Position numbers and translations under genes: made by a program | The notes under the pieces: model-generated | Databases searched by the model: none | The model's input: the letters and a program-made list of their open reading frames with translations, nothing else | What the model was told of the DNA's origin: nothing | Source of the DNA: Rhizobium sp. NXC24 | GTDB lineage: Bacteria; Pseudomonadota; Alphaproteobacteria; Rhizobiales; Rhizobiaceae | NCBI RefSeq assembly: GCF_002944315.1 | Contig: NZ_CP024314.1 | Coordinates: forward strand, 1,674,001 to 1,738,000 | DNA: 64,000 nucleotides | Direction: 5' to 3' | In this document: piece after piece, positions 7,715 to 17,833 of the stretch | Position numbering within the stretch: position 1 is the stretch's first letter | How the letters are laid out: each line of letters begins with the position of its first letter

Positions 7715-10459
7715 GTGAACTATTCCCGCAATATTTCGGATCGGTCACTGACGGCGACCGGCAAAGCTCTTGTTTCCGAGCTCGACGGCTCTCCTGACAA
7801 GGCGATAAAATATTCGCAATCCGTCTCGGTTATCGTTCCGACCCTCAATGAGACCGACAATATTGATCTTCTCCTGTCCTCCCTGTTGTCGCAGTCCGGT
7901 GGCGATATCGCGCTGGAGGTCCTGATCGCCGATGGCGGATCGACCGATGGCACGATCGACCGCGTCCGGGCATGGGAGAGCAAGGCGCCCGTCAGGCTCA
8001 TTTCCTCAGGCGGAAAGGGCGGTCTGGCAGGAGACGTGCTCTGGGCTGCGAAATATGCTCGTAGCGACATCGTCGTGGTCATGGATGCCGATCTCAGCCA
8101 TCCGCCGGAGGAGATCGGCAACCTCGTTCGTCCCATTATCGACGGGACCAGCGACATGGTGGTTGGAAGCCGCTATGTGCCAGGCGGCGCCACGCCGGAT
8201 TGGCCGCGCTCCCGCCGGCTCCTCTCGCGCCTCGGCGGCGCCTTGGCATGGCCATTGACCGATATGCGGGATCCGATGTCCGGCTTCTTCGCCGTGCGCA
8301 AGGAGCGGCTGTTGGCAATCGATCCAAAGGCAATCGGCTTCAAGATCGGCCTGGAGATCATCGCTGAAGGTGGTGACGCACTTCGACTGACCGAGATCCC
8401 GATCGTCTTTCGTGATCGAGTGCACGGGCAAACGAAAATCGGATGGGGGCACATGATAGACTATGCCCGCCGTCTGCTGGTCCTTGCCGGAGGCGCGGTT
8501 TCATTTGGGAACGCGACCCGTTTTGCGGGCGTCGGCCTCATCGGCCTGGCTCTCGACCTACTGATCTTCCAGATTCTCTTCGGGGCGGGATTCGGTCTGG
8601 TGACGGCCCATCTCGTCAGCTTTGCCGTCGCCACGATCTCCAACTACATTCTGAACTCCAGATGGGCATTTGCAAGCAATGGACCACGGCTTCATGAGCG
8701 GGATTGGCGACGTTACATCCGCTTCATGACCATCTGCCTGCTTGCTTTTGCCTTGCGGGGCGGTGTGCTTGCCGGCGCCGTCGATCTTCTCGGATGGCCC
8801 GCTCAGGCCGCCATTATTCTCGGCGTCGGGGCCGCCTCTGTCGTCAATTATCTCGGCAATGCCTTCTTCGTGTTCCCGTCTGAGAACCCGCGCATGCCAT
8901 CCGACGTCCGGTGGCGCGTGGCCGCAATCGGCGTGCTGGGTTATGTCCTTGCTTTGCGACTGGTTTATCTCGGGCTTGTCGATCTCGTGCCGGAGGAAAC
9001 CTATTACTGGAACTACGCGCAGCATCTCGACATCGGGTATCTCGACCATCCACCGATGGTTGCCTGGCTGATATGGGCCGGAACGAGCCTGTTTGGCAAC
9101 ACAGGATTTGGCGTCCGCATCGGCGCTTATCTCGCCTGGATCGTGGCCGGCTTCTTCGCTTTCGGCTTCTCGCGCAATCTGTTCGGCAAGTCGGCAGCCT
9201 TCGTCAGCGTGCTGCTTATCGCCATCTTGCCATTTTTCTTTTCCACCGGCTTCATGATGATGCCGGACGTACCTTTGACGGCCGCATGGGCCGGAACGCT
9301 TTATTTCCTGGAGCGTGCGCTGCTAGCGGGAAAGCGCCGGGCCTGGTGGGGAGTCGGCCTGTGTGTCGGCCTCGGAATGCTCTCCAAATATACGATCGCG
9401 CTCCTCGGCCCCGCCGCGCTAATCTTTCTCCTTCTCGATCCCAGGGCGCGACGTTGGCTACTGCGGCCAGAACCTTATCTTGCCGCCGTGCTCGCTGCCG
9501 TACTTTTCTCACCGGTGATCTATTGGAATGCGACGCATGGCTGGGCATCATTCGCCTTCCAGAGTGCGGACCGTCTGCAAAGCACAAAGACCTTCTCGCT
9601 TCCCTCGCTGGTCAGCAGTGTCGCGATCCTGCTGACGCCAATAGGATTGGTAGCAGCGCTGGCCGCGCTGGTGACAAGAAACAGCGTGACATTTGCAATG
9701 AAGACGGACGCGGAAGCTGCCCGCCGATCTCTCTTCATCAAGATCTATACGATCGTTCCGCTGCTGGTCTTCGTCGCATTCAGCCTGTTTCACGAGGTCA
9801 AGCTGAATTGGACGGGGCCGCTCTGGCTTGCCCTTCTGCCGGCAATCTCGGCGACCATCGTCGCGGCCGGTAGCAGCGTATCGAAATTCGACGGTCTACT
9901 GCGGCGGCTATGGGTTCCGACCGTGGGGAACATGCTCGTGGTCTATGGGCTCGGTTTGCATTATCTCGTCCTCGGATTTCCGATGGTCGGTCACTTCGGC
10001 AATATCCGGACGCTACCTGTCGCATGGCAGGAATTCGGTCGTGAAACAGGATTGATCGAGCATAGTGTCGAGCAGGAAACGGGTAAGCAGGTCCTGCTCG
10101 CCGGAATGGACAAGTATTTCGTGGCAAGCGAGATCGCTTTCTACAATCGCACCGACGACGATACCGTTCATACCTCCGTGGGGCGGGGCGCACTCGGCCA
10201 GGATAGCTTGATGTATAGCTACTGGTTCAAACCCGCCGACCTGCAGGGGCGCACCGTCATTCTTTTCGGACTGAAAAGGGGCGACCTGGAGCGGGCTTCT
10301 CTTGATCCGCTGTTTTCCCGGATAACCGAAGTCAAGGAGCAGCAGGTGACGAAGCATGGCGAACCTGTGGGCAGCTTCTTCTACAGGGTCGGATATGATC
10401 TTCGCAGTTGTCTTCCGCTTGTCGCCCAAACGTCTGGGATAGCGTGCCACGGGTCTTGA
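7715..10459 (+). CDS. Three-module polyprenol glycosyltransferase: GT2 + GtrA + GT39/ArnT-like
   Basis: 914-aa fusion. Residues about 37-265 are a dolichol-phosphate-mannose-synthase-like GT2 domain (SVIVPTLNETDNIDLLL, VMDADLSHPPEEIGNLV, VVGSRYVPGG), which would load a sugar onto polyprenyl phosphate. Residues about 268-385 are a GtrA-like four-helix membrane domain (FAGVGLIGLALDLLIFQIL, NYILNSRWAF). Residues about 400-760 are a GT39/ArnT-type integral membrane transferase (VPEETYYWNYAQHLDIGYLDHPPM, the periplasmic loop acidic/His signature). A C-terminal soluble tail of about 130 residues follows. Together one chain could make, flip and use a lipid-linked sugar to modify an envelope glycan. 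Start GTG at 7715 is uncertain; the conserved part begins near residue 37. Confidence 0.85.
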   Translation: MNYSRNISDRSLTATGKALVSELDGSPDKAIKYSQSVSVIVPTLNETDNIDLLLSSLLSQSGGDIALEVLIADGGSTDGTIDRVRAWESKAPVRLISSGGKGGLAGDVLWAAKYARSDIVVVMDADLSHPPEEIGNLVRPIIDGTSDMVVGSRYVPGGATPDWPRSRRLLSRLGGALAWPLTDMRDPMSGFFAVRKERLLAIDPKAIGFKIGLEIIAEGGDALRLTEIPIVFRDRVHGQTKIGWGHMIDYARRLLVLAGGAVSFGNATRFAGVGLIGLALDLLIFQILFGAGFGLVTAHLVSFAVATISNYILNSRWAFASNGPRLHERDWRRYIRFMTICLLAFALRGGVLAGAVDLLGWPAQAAIILGVGAASVVNYLGNAFFVFPSENPRMPSDVRWRVAAIGVLGYVLALRLVYLGLVDLVPEETYYWNYAQHLDIGYLDHPPMVAWLIWAGTSLFGNTGFGVRIGAYLAWIVAGFFAFGFSRNLFGKSAAFVSVLLIAILPFFFSTGFMMMPDVPLTAAWAGTLYFLERALLAGKRRAWWGVGLCVGLGMLSKYTIALLGPAALIFLLLDPRARRWLLRPEPYLAAVLAAVLFSPVIYWNATHGWASFAFQSADRLQSTKTFSLPSLVSSVAILLTPIGLVAALAALVTRNSVTFAMKTDAEAARRSLFIKIYTIVPLLVFVAFSLFHEVKLNWTGPLWLALLPAISATIVAAGSSVSKFDGLLRRLWVPTVGNMLVVYGLGLHYLVLGFPMVGHFGNIRTLPVAWQEFGRETGLIEHSVEQETGKQVLLAGMDKYFVASEIAFYNRTDDDTVHTSVGRGALGQDSLMYSYWFKPADLQGRTVILFGLKRGDLERASLDPLFSRITEVKEQQVTKHGEPVGSFFYRVGYDLRSCLPLVAQTSGIACHGS

Positions 10460-10486
10460 GTCGGCGGAAAGCCGGGCAAAGAACTG

Positions 10487-10513
10487 CAGGCCAGGGCGGC
10501 TAACCCTGGCCTG
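10487..10513. terminator. Bidirectional hairpin terminator between convergent genes
   Basis: Perfect 10-bp stem (10487-10496 CAGGCCAGGG with 10504-10513 CCCTGGCCTG) and a 7-base loop. It lies 27 bases after the fusion glycosyltransferase stop and 30 bases beyond the stop of the convergent TRAP permease gene. There is no long T-run on either side, so its efficiency is uncertain. Confidence 0.6.
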
Positions 10514-10543
10514 ATAAGCGCAGCCGGACAGCAGACGATCAGC

Positions 10544-11824
10544 CTACCGGAAGAGATCCTGGATGAACATGGAGGTTTCCGGGATGAGGGTGACGATCAT
10601 GAGCGTGGTCCAGAGCGCGACCATGAACGGCCAGATCGAGCGGATCACCCTACTGACAGGCACTTCGCCGATGGCACAGCCGAGATAGAAGGCGGCACCA
10701 ACCGGCGGGGTGTTTAGCCCGATGGTCGAATTCAACAGCACGATGATGCCGAACTGCACCGGATCCATGCCGTATTGCGTGACGATCGGTAGGAAGATCG
10801 GCGTGCACACCAGAATATGCGCGGCCATGTCGAGGAATATGCCGAAGATGAACAGCGCTATGTTGACCAGGATGAAAATCACCCATGGCTGCGTGCTGAC
10901 GTGGCTGAGCGCCTCACCGACCATGTCGGCAACGCCGTAAATGCTCATCAGATAACCGAACATCGTCGAGATGCCGATCAAAAGCAGCACGACGCCCGTC
11001 GTCTTGGTCGCCTTCGCCACCGCCTTCAGAAAGTTTTCGAAGGATAGGCTGCGATAGACGAAAATCGTCAGAAGCAGCGCGTAGAGGACAGCGACTGCAC
11101 CAGCCTCCGCCGCGGTAAAGACGCCGGACAGGATGCCGCCGACGATGATGACGATGATGAAAAGGCCGGGAACTGCGGCTGCGAGACTGCGCCAGACTTC
11201 CGCCCAGCCCGGAAACTCGCCGCGGCTATAGCCGCGCGATCGCGCGACGAAATAGGCGGTCAACACATTGGCAACCGTCAGGATCAGCGCGGGAATAGCG
11301 CCTGCCATGATCAAGGCGTTCATCGACACGAGACCGCCGGCGGCGAGCGAATAGATGATCATATTGTGGCTGGTCGGCATCAGCGCGCCGACGAGCGAGG
11401 AATAGGTGGTGACGTTGACCGCGTAATCCGCATCGATCCCTTCCTTTTTCATCAGGGGGATCAGCGCCGAGCCCATGGCCGAAACGTCTGCGACCGGCGA
11501 ACCGGAGACACCGCCGAACATGGTGCAGGCGACGACGTTGGTCATGCCGAGCCCGCCGCGCACATGGCCGACCATCGCCTTGGAGCTGCGGATGATCCGG
11601 TCGGCAATGCCGCCGTACATCATCAGCTCGCCGGTGAAGATGAAGAACGGAATAGTGAGGAAGGAGAAGGTGCCCATGCCCGACGCCATGCGCTGGAAGA
11701 CGACGGCCAGCGGCAGCCCTTCATAGAGCACCGTGGCGATCGAAGACAGGCCAATGGCGAAGATGACCGGCATGCCGAGCACCAGCCCGCCCACGAAGGT
11801 TGCGCAGAGAATGATCAATGCCAT
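10544..11824 (-). CDS. TRAP transporter large permease (DctM type)
   Basis: 426-aa inner-membrane protein with about 12 hydrophobic segments. It is the catalytic subunit of a tripartite ATP-independent periplasmic transporter. Typical blocks are GMPVIFAIGLSS, FLTIPFFIFTGELMMYGGIADRII, MFGGVSGSPVADVSAMGSALIPLM and LNTPPVGAAFYLGCAIGEVP. The frame is open upstream, but the ATG at 11824 is the real start: the preceding part is out-of-frame sense of the small permease, which it overlaps by 10 bases, suggesting translational coupling. Context with galactarolactone isomerase and keto-deoxygalactarate dehydratase points to a uronic/aldaric acid substrate. Confidence 0.92.
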   Translation of the reverse strand: MALIILCATFVGGLVLGMPVIFAIGLSSIATVLYEGLPLAVVFQRMASGMGTFSFLTIPFFIFTGELMMYGGIADRIIRSSKAMVGHVRGGLGMTNVVACTMFGGVSGSPVADVSAMGSALIPLMKKEGIDADYAVNVTTYSSLVGALMPTSHNMIIYSLAAGGLVSMNALIMAGAIPALILTVANVLTAYFVARSRGYSRGEFPGWAEVWRSLAAAVPGLFIIVIIVGGILSGVFTAAEAGAVAVLYALLLTIFVYRSLSFENFLKAVAKATKTTGVVLLLIGISTMFGYLMSIYGVADMVGEALSHVSTQPWVIFILVNIALFIFGIFLDMAAHILVCTPIFLPIVTQYGMDPVQFGIIVLLNSTIGLNTPPVGAAFYLGCAIGEVPVSRVIRSIWPFMVALWTTLMIVTLIPETSMFIQDLFR

Positions 11825-12393
11825 GAGGGGATAACCTTGATTTTCAGGACGGCGGCGACGATGCGCTCGACGGCAAACAGGGCGATGAGCACGCCGCCGG
11901 CCGCGAGCGGCACATAGCTCCAGGCCTGTGAAATCGGCAGGCCGGGATTGATGTAAGGCGCCATCTCGATGCTGAGTTCGCCACCGCTCCAGGCCATCGA
12001 CAGGCCAAAGACGACCATGCCGAGATAGACGATAACCTCGGCCCCCAGACGAACCCCTTCGGGCGCGAAGTTCAGGAGCGAGTCCATGCCGATATGGCGT
12101 CCGTCGCGAACACCGACCGCTGCCGCCAGGCAGGTGACGTAAAGGATGACCACAAGCGCGAATATCTCGGTCCAGGCCGGGGAGTCGTTGAGCACGTAGC
12201 GCCCGAATATCTGATAGAGGACGGCTGCAACGATGAGAATTGTCCCCACGACCGCAATCATCAGGCAGATGCGCGAGAGCCATGCGTGGAAGGCGAAGTA
12301 GGCGCCGAGCAAGCCTGTGGTATTGGTGGTGGTGCGGACCACTTGCGAACGCACGGCGGGATCTGCCGGCAGTGCATGCATATGCGCGCCCAT
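11815..12393 (-). CDS. TRAP transporter small permease (DctQ type)
   Basis: 192-aa inner-membrane protein with four hydrophobic helices, including LMIAVVGTILIVAAVLYQIFGRYVLNDSPAWTEIF in two pieces; the R-Y-V-L-N-D-S-P-A-W-T-E motif is the DctQ hallmark. Start at 12393 is supported by AGGAG 7 bases upstream; the longer frame to 12477 is not. It partners the large permease immediately downstream. Confidence 0.88.
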   Translation of the reverse strand: MGAHMHALPADPAVRSQVVRTTTNTTGLLGAYFAFHAWLSRICLMIAVVGTILIVAAVLYQIFGRYVLNDSPAWTEIFALVVILYVTCLAAAVGVRDGRHIGMDSLLNFAPEGVRLGAEVIVYLGMVVFGLSMAWSGGELSIEMAPYINPGLPISQAWSYVPLAAGGVLIALFAVERIVAAVLKIKVIPSWH

Positions 12394-12490
12394 TGCGTGT
12401 CTCCTCGGATTGACAATGTGATGCTGATCGATCGATCCCCTCCGTTTCACCCGTCCCCGAGACGTTGGCGAAGGCAATCGCAGGCAGTGC

Positions 12491-12512
12491 GGGGGCGCAA
12501 CCGAGCGCCCCC
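12491..12512 (-). promoter_or_regulatory. Intercistronic hairpin between dctP-like and dctQ-like genes
   Basis: 8-bp perfect GC stem (GGGGGCGC/GCGCCCCC, loop AACCGA) just after the binding-protein stop and about 100 bases before the small-permease start. There is no T-run. Such stems often stabilise the upstream binding-protein message so that it is made in excess over the permeases; that role is inferred. Confidence 0.5.
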
Positions 12513-12523
12513 GACGAACGTCG

Positions 12524-13501
12524 TTACTTCGTCGCCTTGATGCGGGTGATCATGTCCTTGAGGGCCGGATCGGTGACAAACTGGTCATAGATCGGCTGCA
12601 TGGCGGCTTCGAACGGCGCCTTGTCCAGCGGGATCACCTCGACGCCGGCCTGCTTCACCTTCTCCTCAGACGTCGTTTCCATCGCATCCCAGAGCTGACG
12701 CATGTAGACGACCGACTGCTTGGCGAGCTTGCGCACCAGCACCTGCTCTTCCGGGGTGAAGCTGTCATAGACGCGCTTCGACATCAGCAGGACATCGGGA
12801 GCCATCGAGTGTTCGCTCAACGAATAGTACTTGGCGAGTTCGTAGTGATGGAAATTATAGTAGCTCGGCCAATTATTCTCCGCGCCGTCGATAAGCCCGG
12901 TCTTGAGGCCTGTGAAGACTTCGCCCGTTGGCATCGGCGTGGCGTTGGCGCCGAGCGCCTTCATCATCGCCACCCAGATATCGGACTGCTGCACGCGGAT
13001 TTTCAGACCCTTGAGATCCTCCATCTTCCGCACCGGCTTGGTGGTGTAGAAGGATCGCGAACCAGAATCGTAGAAGGCGAGGCCGACGAGGCCATGGGCG
13101 TCGCAGTCCGCCAGGATCTGATCGCCGATCGGCCCGTCGAGAACCGTGCGCATCTGGGCCTTGTCGTGGAAGAGGAACGGCAGGACCGGCACCATCATTG
13201 CCGGGCAGATGGTGTTCAGCGTTCCGGAGTTGACGCGGATGAAGTCGAGTGCCCCGAGCTTGACCTGCTCGATGGTGTCCTTCTCGCTGCCGAGCTGCGA
13301 GTTCGGGAAGACCTTGATCGTATATTTCCCATCGGTTGCCTTGCTGAGTTCATCGCTCATGTACTGCACGGCCTTGACGGTCGGGTAATCCGGCGGCTGC
13401 ACATCGGCCGAGCGGAACTGACGGGCTTGCCCCGTCGTGAACGTGCCGAGCGCGAGGAGGCCGGCAAATGCTGTCGTGATGATTCTGGTGGTGCGCTTCA
13501 T
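12524..13501 (-). CDS. TRAP transporter substrate-binding protein (DctP type)
   Basis: 325-aa periplasmic protein. It has an N-terminal signal peptide (MKRTTRIITTAFAGLLALGT..., cleavage after GQA near residue 26) and the DctP fold with YTIKVFPNSQLGSEKDTIEQVKLGALDF, the central GLKIRVQQSDIW block containing the conserved ligand-binding Arg, and FTGLKTGLIDGAENNW. It precedes the two permease genes on the same strand, so the order is P-Q-M. Likely ligand is a hexuronate or aldarate, inferred from neighbours. Confidence 0.92.
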   Translation of the reverse strand: MKRTTRIITTAFAGLLALGTFTTGQARQFRSADVQPPDYPTVKAVQYMSDELSKATDGKYTIKVFPNSQLGSEKDTIEQVKLGALDFIRVNSGTLNTICPAMMVPVLPFLFHDKAQMRTVLDGPIGDQILADCDAHGLVGLAFYDSGSRSFYTTKPVRKMEDLKGLKIRVQQSDIWVAMMKALGANATPMPTGEVFTGLKTGLIDGAENNWPSYYNFHHYELAKYYSLSEHSMAPDVLLMSKRVYDSFTPEEQVLVRKLAKQSVVYMRQLWDAMETTSEEKVKQAGVEVIPLDKAPFEAAMQPIYDQFVTDPALKDMITRIKATK

Positions 13502-13538
13502 TGTTTTCCTCTCTCCTAATCACAAAACAAGAATGGCC

Positions 13539-13577
13539 GCCCGCCTCCGTGCCTGGAAATTCAAGTCACGGGCGGGC
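13539..13577 (-). terminator. Candidate terminator after the isomerase gene
   Basis: GCCCGCC-CGTG pairs with CACGGGCGGGC across a 15-base loop, with a 2-base bulge. On the minus strand it is followed by a T-rich run (ATTCTTGTTTTGTG). It lies about 100 bases after the isomerase stop and upstream of the binding-protein gene, so it may separate the catabolic and transport transcripts. Confidence 0.45.
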
Positions 13578-13675
13578 TGAAAATGGTCGTTATTTTTGGA
13601 ATGCCGAGTTCGATCCAGCGGCCGGTCCAACAACGGCGCAGCCGCCTCGGACTTCAAAGATACGGGCAATATTCA

Positions 13676-14608
13676 TCATCTCCCCCTCCTCAACGAGACC
13701 GGAACCTCCTCGTCCCGGCCGAAATCTCGCTGCATTGCGCCCCGGAAGGGCGCGAAGCCAAAAAGCGCCTCGGGATTGTCGACAAGGGCAAGCCCGAGGG
13801 CGTCCACATTCGGCAGCCAGCCGAGCACTGTGTCCGTGAGCATTGCGTCGTCAGGATAGTCAGCGTTTTGCCGCGCCAGATTGTGAGGCCAGTTCGTGCC
13901 CCAGACGATCCGCTCCGGCGCGTGGGCGGCCACATCGCGCGCGACAGCGGCAATATCTTCATAAGCGGGGCCGCCACTCTTCGAGGATTCATAGCAGCCA
14001 GCGAATTTGAACCAGCAATTGCCCTTGTCGATCAGCCGCTTCACAGCCCTGACCTGCGGGCTCTCCGGCGTCACCCCGGCAAAGAACTTGCCGTGATGAT
14101 CGAGCACCCAGCGCGATTTCAGCCGAGCCAGCCGGGGCTCGTGTTCGAGAATATGGCTGCCGTCGAATTGCACGGCCAGCATCCAGCCACGCGCGCTCGC
14201 CCTGTCATCGATGGTTTCGAGCGCATCAAGGCCGATCGCGCCGCCAGGCAGATCCATGATGCGCGCGCCGACGACACGGGCCTCAGCGAGCCTGTCGAGT
14301 TCGGCCTCCGGCGTCTCGGCGTCGATGACGGCAACGCCGCGGGCGATATCGCCCATTTCCGCAAGGCAGGCCAAAAGATTGCCATTGTCGCGCTGATGGG
14401 CATTGCCCTGCGTGATGACCACGCGGTCGATGCCGAGCCAGCCCATCACCTGGCGATATTGGTCTGATGTCGGCAGACTGCCCGCCGGCAGATCGGGGCC
14501 GCCGGGCTGCGCCAGGAAACCGGGCAGATACATGTGCATCTGCGTGTCTACTGTTCCCTGCGGAAGCACGGTGCGAGGTGGAGTGCCTGAGAGCGTGCGC
14601 ACCAGCAT
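13676..14608 (-). CDS. gli: Amidohydrolase, probable D-galactarolactone isomerase
   Basis: 310-aa metal-type amidohydrolase (2-pyrone-4,6-dicarboxylate-lactonase-like TIM barrel). Visible motifs are GTVDTQMHMYLPGF (metal-site His), WGTNWPHN near residue 235 and the VLDHHGKFF strand. The gene neighbourhood (TRAP transporter, keto-deoxygalactarate dehydratase, FadR regulator) matches that of the Agrobacterium galactarolactone isomerase, which opens the route from galactaro-1,4-lactone to 3-deoxy-2-keto-hexarate. Start 14608 is set by GGAGG 9 bases upstream; typical length is near 295-310. A PDC-hydrolase-like activity is the main alternative. Confidence 0.75.
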   Translation of the reverse strand: MLVRTLSGTPPRTVLPQGTVDTQMHMYLPGFLAQPGGPDLPAGSLPTSDQYRQVMGWLGIDRVVITQGNAHQRDNGNLLACLAEMGDIARGVAVIDAETPEAELDRLAEARVVGARIMDLPGGAIGLDALETIDDRASARGWMLAVQFDGSHILEHEPRLARLKSRWVLDHHGKFFAGVTPESPQVRAVKRLIDKGNCWFKFAGCYESSKSGGPAYEDIAAVARDVAAHAPERIVWGTNWPHNLARQNADYPDDAMLTDTVLGWLPNVDALGLALVDNPEALFGFAPFRGAMQRDFGRDEEVPVSLRRGR

Positions 14609-14718
14609 GTCACTTGTCCTCCGTACGAAATTCAACCGCCGCCGCATCGAAGGCAATCTCGGTCGAGTACAGAGCCCAGCGATGTTCGAGGCGATATGAA
14701 CGGGCGACGGTCATCATC

Positions 14719-15675
<957 letters not shown>

Positions 15676-15695
15676 GCTTCCCTGTCAACGACTCA

Positions 15696-16436
15696 TCATA
15701 CAGGTTTGCGCTGTTCGCGCAGAAGCGCGCGATAGCGCTCCTGGCTGCCCCGCAGATGCCTGCGCATGGCCTCGCGGGCGCCCTCTTCGTCGCCATTCGA
15801 TATCGCCACGACGATCTGACGATGCTCCTCGTCGATCAACAGGATATAGGCGTCCTGATCGGACTCGAGCTCGCCTTCGCGCATGGCCGCGCGCGGAATG
15901 ATCCGTGGCCCGATCATCGAAAGAAATTCCCGGAAACGCGAATTGTTCGTCGCCTCGGCGATGGCGAGATGGAGAGCAAAATCGGCTTCGCTCGTCGGAA
16001 CGCCTGCATTGAGGCAGTCGCGCAGCGCTTGATGCCGCTCGAAGATCGTCTCTTCCTGCGCCGGTGACCGCCGCAATGCGGCAAGCCCGGCGGCTTCGAC
16101 TTCCACGGCGGTTCTGAGCTCCAAAAGCTCGATGACGGACGAAACCCGGGCCTGATCGAGATTTCCGAAGGAGAGAACCGGCAACGCCGGCGATTCGAGC
16201 ACAAAGACCCCCGCCCCCTGCTGCGCCTCGACCAGACGGTCGGCCCTCAGCGCCGCGATCGCCTCGCGCACGACCGTGCGGCTGACACCGTGGGTCTCCG
16301 TGAGCTGCGATTCGCTCGGCAGCTTGCTTCCGGGCGGAAACTGTCCGCTGGCGATGGCCCGACGCAGCGTATTGCTGAGACGCGTAACCAGCGTCTGCGA
16401 CCTGGCTTCAGTCTGGGACTTTGGCTGAACGGCCAC
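15696..16436 (-). CDS. FadR-family (GntR superfamily) transcriptional regulator
   Basis: 246-aa regulator. The winged-helix domain near residues 10-78 shows LRRAIASGQFPPGSKLPSESQLTETHGVSRTVVREAIAALRADRLVEAQQGAGVFV. The C-terminal helical FCD domain shows ELRTAVEVEAAGLAALR and HLAIAEATNNSRF, with a metal-binding DxxxH/His pattern (DFALHLAIAE, RRHLRGSQ). Start is the GTG at 16436 with GAGAGG 7 bases upstream; the frame upstream to 16574 is not coding-like. It probably represses the kdgD-gli-TRAP genes and responds to a uronate or aldarate intermediate. Confidence 0.88.
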   Translation of the reverse strand: MAVQPKSQTEARSQTLVTRLSNTLRRAIASGQFPPGSKLPSESQLTETHGVSRTVVREAIAALRADRLVEAQQGAGVFVLESPALPVLSFGNLDQARVSSVIELLELRTAVEVEAAGLAALRRSPAQEETIFERHQALRDCLNAGVPTSEADFALHLAIAEATNNSRFREFLSMIGPRIIPRAAMREGELESDQDAYILLIDEEHRQIVVAISNGDEEGAREAMRRHLRGSQERYRALLREQRKPV

Positions 16437-16748
16437 GTCGATACCTCTCTTGCTGGGCGTAAGCGGTGAGAAAAGCACTGCGCGAAGTCGTATGTCAAGT
16501 TGGTGCCCATACTTGCAACCTGCCAAACTTGTAAACGGATATTGCCAACATGTATGATGGGTTTGATTTGGCAAGGCGCGCGTCGGCTATCCCTGGACCG
16601 TGCCTTGGAGGAAACAGGGACAGGACATCGACAGGTTCCAAGCACTTCAAGCGCTGGTTGGGGGAAATCGGTGTCTGATTGGGCGCGTAGCGCTGCCGTC
16701 AGCGCGGACCTCCGCACCGATGCAAGCGCCGAATTACCTGCCGGCAAG
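16437..16748. promoter_or_regulatory. 312-base intergenic region upstream of the FadR-type gene
   Basis: Contains the promoter side of the regulator, including one TGTATGA half-site at 16551-16557, and the 3' flank of the next monooxygenase gene. The plus-strand frame 16500-17000 runs antisense into that gene and is rejected. No clear hairpin seen. Confidence 0.4.
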
Positions 16749-17804
16749 TTAGGCGGAGCGTCTTTCCTCTCCGCCATGCGCGCTCGAGGGTGCACCCGAC
16801 CAGCCAAGTTCCGGCGCGATCCGGGTGACGAAATCGTGGAGGATCTGGCGGTACTGCTCGTGCTCGAACTCGTAAGGCAGTTCCAGCCGCAACTCGCTGA
16901 CCTCAGGCAGCAGCGGATCGGCAAAGAGCCGTTCCAATATTTGGTCCGAGGTGCCGACGATATCGCGGGCAAACAGGGTGCGCTTCTCGCCTTGGGGTGA
17001 CAGCGTCCGCCCGTCGCGGCCGGCGGCATAGTCCTGATACCGGCGGCGGGTGGCGGCATCGGCGCTGTCGAAGGGTACGATGACGCGCCCAAGCGCGATA
17101 CGGCGCTTTGGCCCGGCGGCGGCACGATAGGTTTCGATCAATCGCGACTGGGCGACGAAGAAATCATCGGTTCCCTCGCCCGTAATCACATTGCCAGTCA
17201 AAAGGTTGAAGCCATTGCGGCCAGCCCACTCGGCCGAGCGCTGAGATCCGCCGCCATACCAGATCCGGTCGATCAGCCCCTTGGCATAGGGCTGTAGACG
17301 CGGCCGGATCGGACCGAAGGGCGTCTTGATGAAGGTCCGCTCGTCGCCGAGATGGGTACCGCGCAGATTGTCGGCAAAGCGCAGGACGCGATCGTGGGAA
17401 AAATCGTTGTTCGTCCAGTCGCCGTCGAAGACCAGCGGCGCGATCAGGTCGGCGTGCAGTGGACGTCCGGCGCTGACGCCGATATTCAGCCGGCCGCGCG
17501 ACAGAACGTCGACGGTGGCAAGATCCTCCGCCAACCGGTAGGGACTTTCATAGCCGATCGGAATGACCGCCGTTCCCAATTGAATCCGGCTGGTGCGCTG
17601 GGTTGCCGCCGCCAGGAAGGCGGTGCCCGACGAAATACCGGGCTCCAGATGTCGCTGGCGGACCCAGGCGCTGTCGAAGCCCAGCTCTTCCCCATATCGC
17701 AGTTGCTGGAGGGTCTGCTCCAACCCCGACAGTGGATCCTCGTCCGGATAGTTGCCGGGGGTGAGGAAACCGATATGGCTGATGGATATCTTGCGGCCGC
17801 TCAT
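16749..17804 (-). CDS. LLM-class flavin-dependent monooxygenase (CmoO/YtmO-like)
   Basis: 351-aa bacterial-luciferase-like TIM barrel. Visible are GLEQTLQQLRYGEELGFDSAWVRQRHLEPG, IQLGTAVIPIGYESPYRLAEDLATVD and GRLNIGVSAGRP, typical of reduced-flavin-dependent oxygenases acting on sulfur compounds or alkanes. ATG 17804 follows AGGAG. It is the last gene of a same-strand block with a cystine-type ABC transporter, an N-acetyltransferase, an M20 deacylase and two other flavin monooxygenases, so oxidation of an N-acetyl S-alkyl-cysteine is the best guess. It needs a flavin reductase that is not encoded nearby. Confidence 0.85.
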   Translation of the reverse strand: MSGRKISISHIGFLTPGNYPDEDPLSGLEQTLQQLRYGEELGFDSAWVRQRHLEPGISSGTAFLAAATQRTSRIQLGTAVIPIGYESPYRLAEDLATVDVLSRGRLNIGVSAGRPLHADLIAPLVFDGDWTNNDFSHDRVLRFADNLRGTHLGDERTFIKTPFGPIRPRLQPYAKGLIDRIWYGGGSQRSAEWAGRNGFNLLTGNVITGEGTDDFFVAQSRLIETYRAAAGPKRRIALGRVIVPFDSADAATRRRYQDYAAGRDGRTLSPQGEKRTLFARDIVGTSDQILERLFADPLLPEVSELRLELPYEFEHEQYRQILHDFVTRIAPELGWSGAPSSAHGGEERRSA

Positions 17805-17833
17805 GTTTTGCTCCTGTCGATGCCGTCAGGCGA

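Noticed and set aside
7446..7718. 90-aa frame upstream of the fusion glycosyltransferase
   Set aside because: Runs four bases into the next gene, has no ribosome site and Ser/Arg-rich non-coding-like composition.
13583..14467. 294-aa plus-strand open frame
   Set aside because: Antisense shadow of the galactarolactone isomerase gene.
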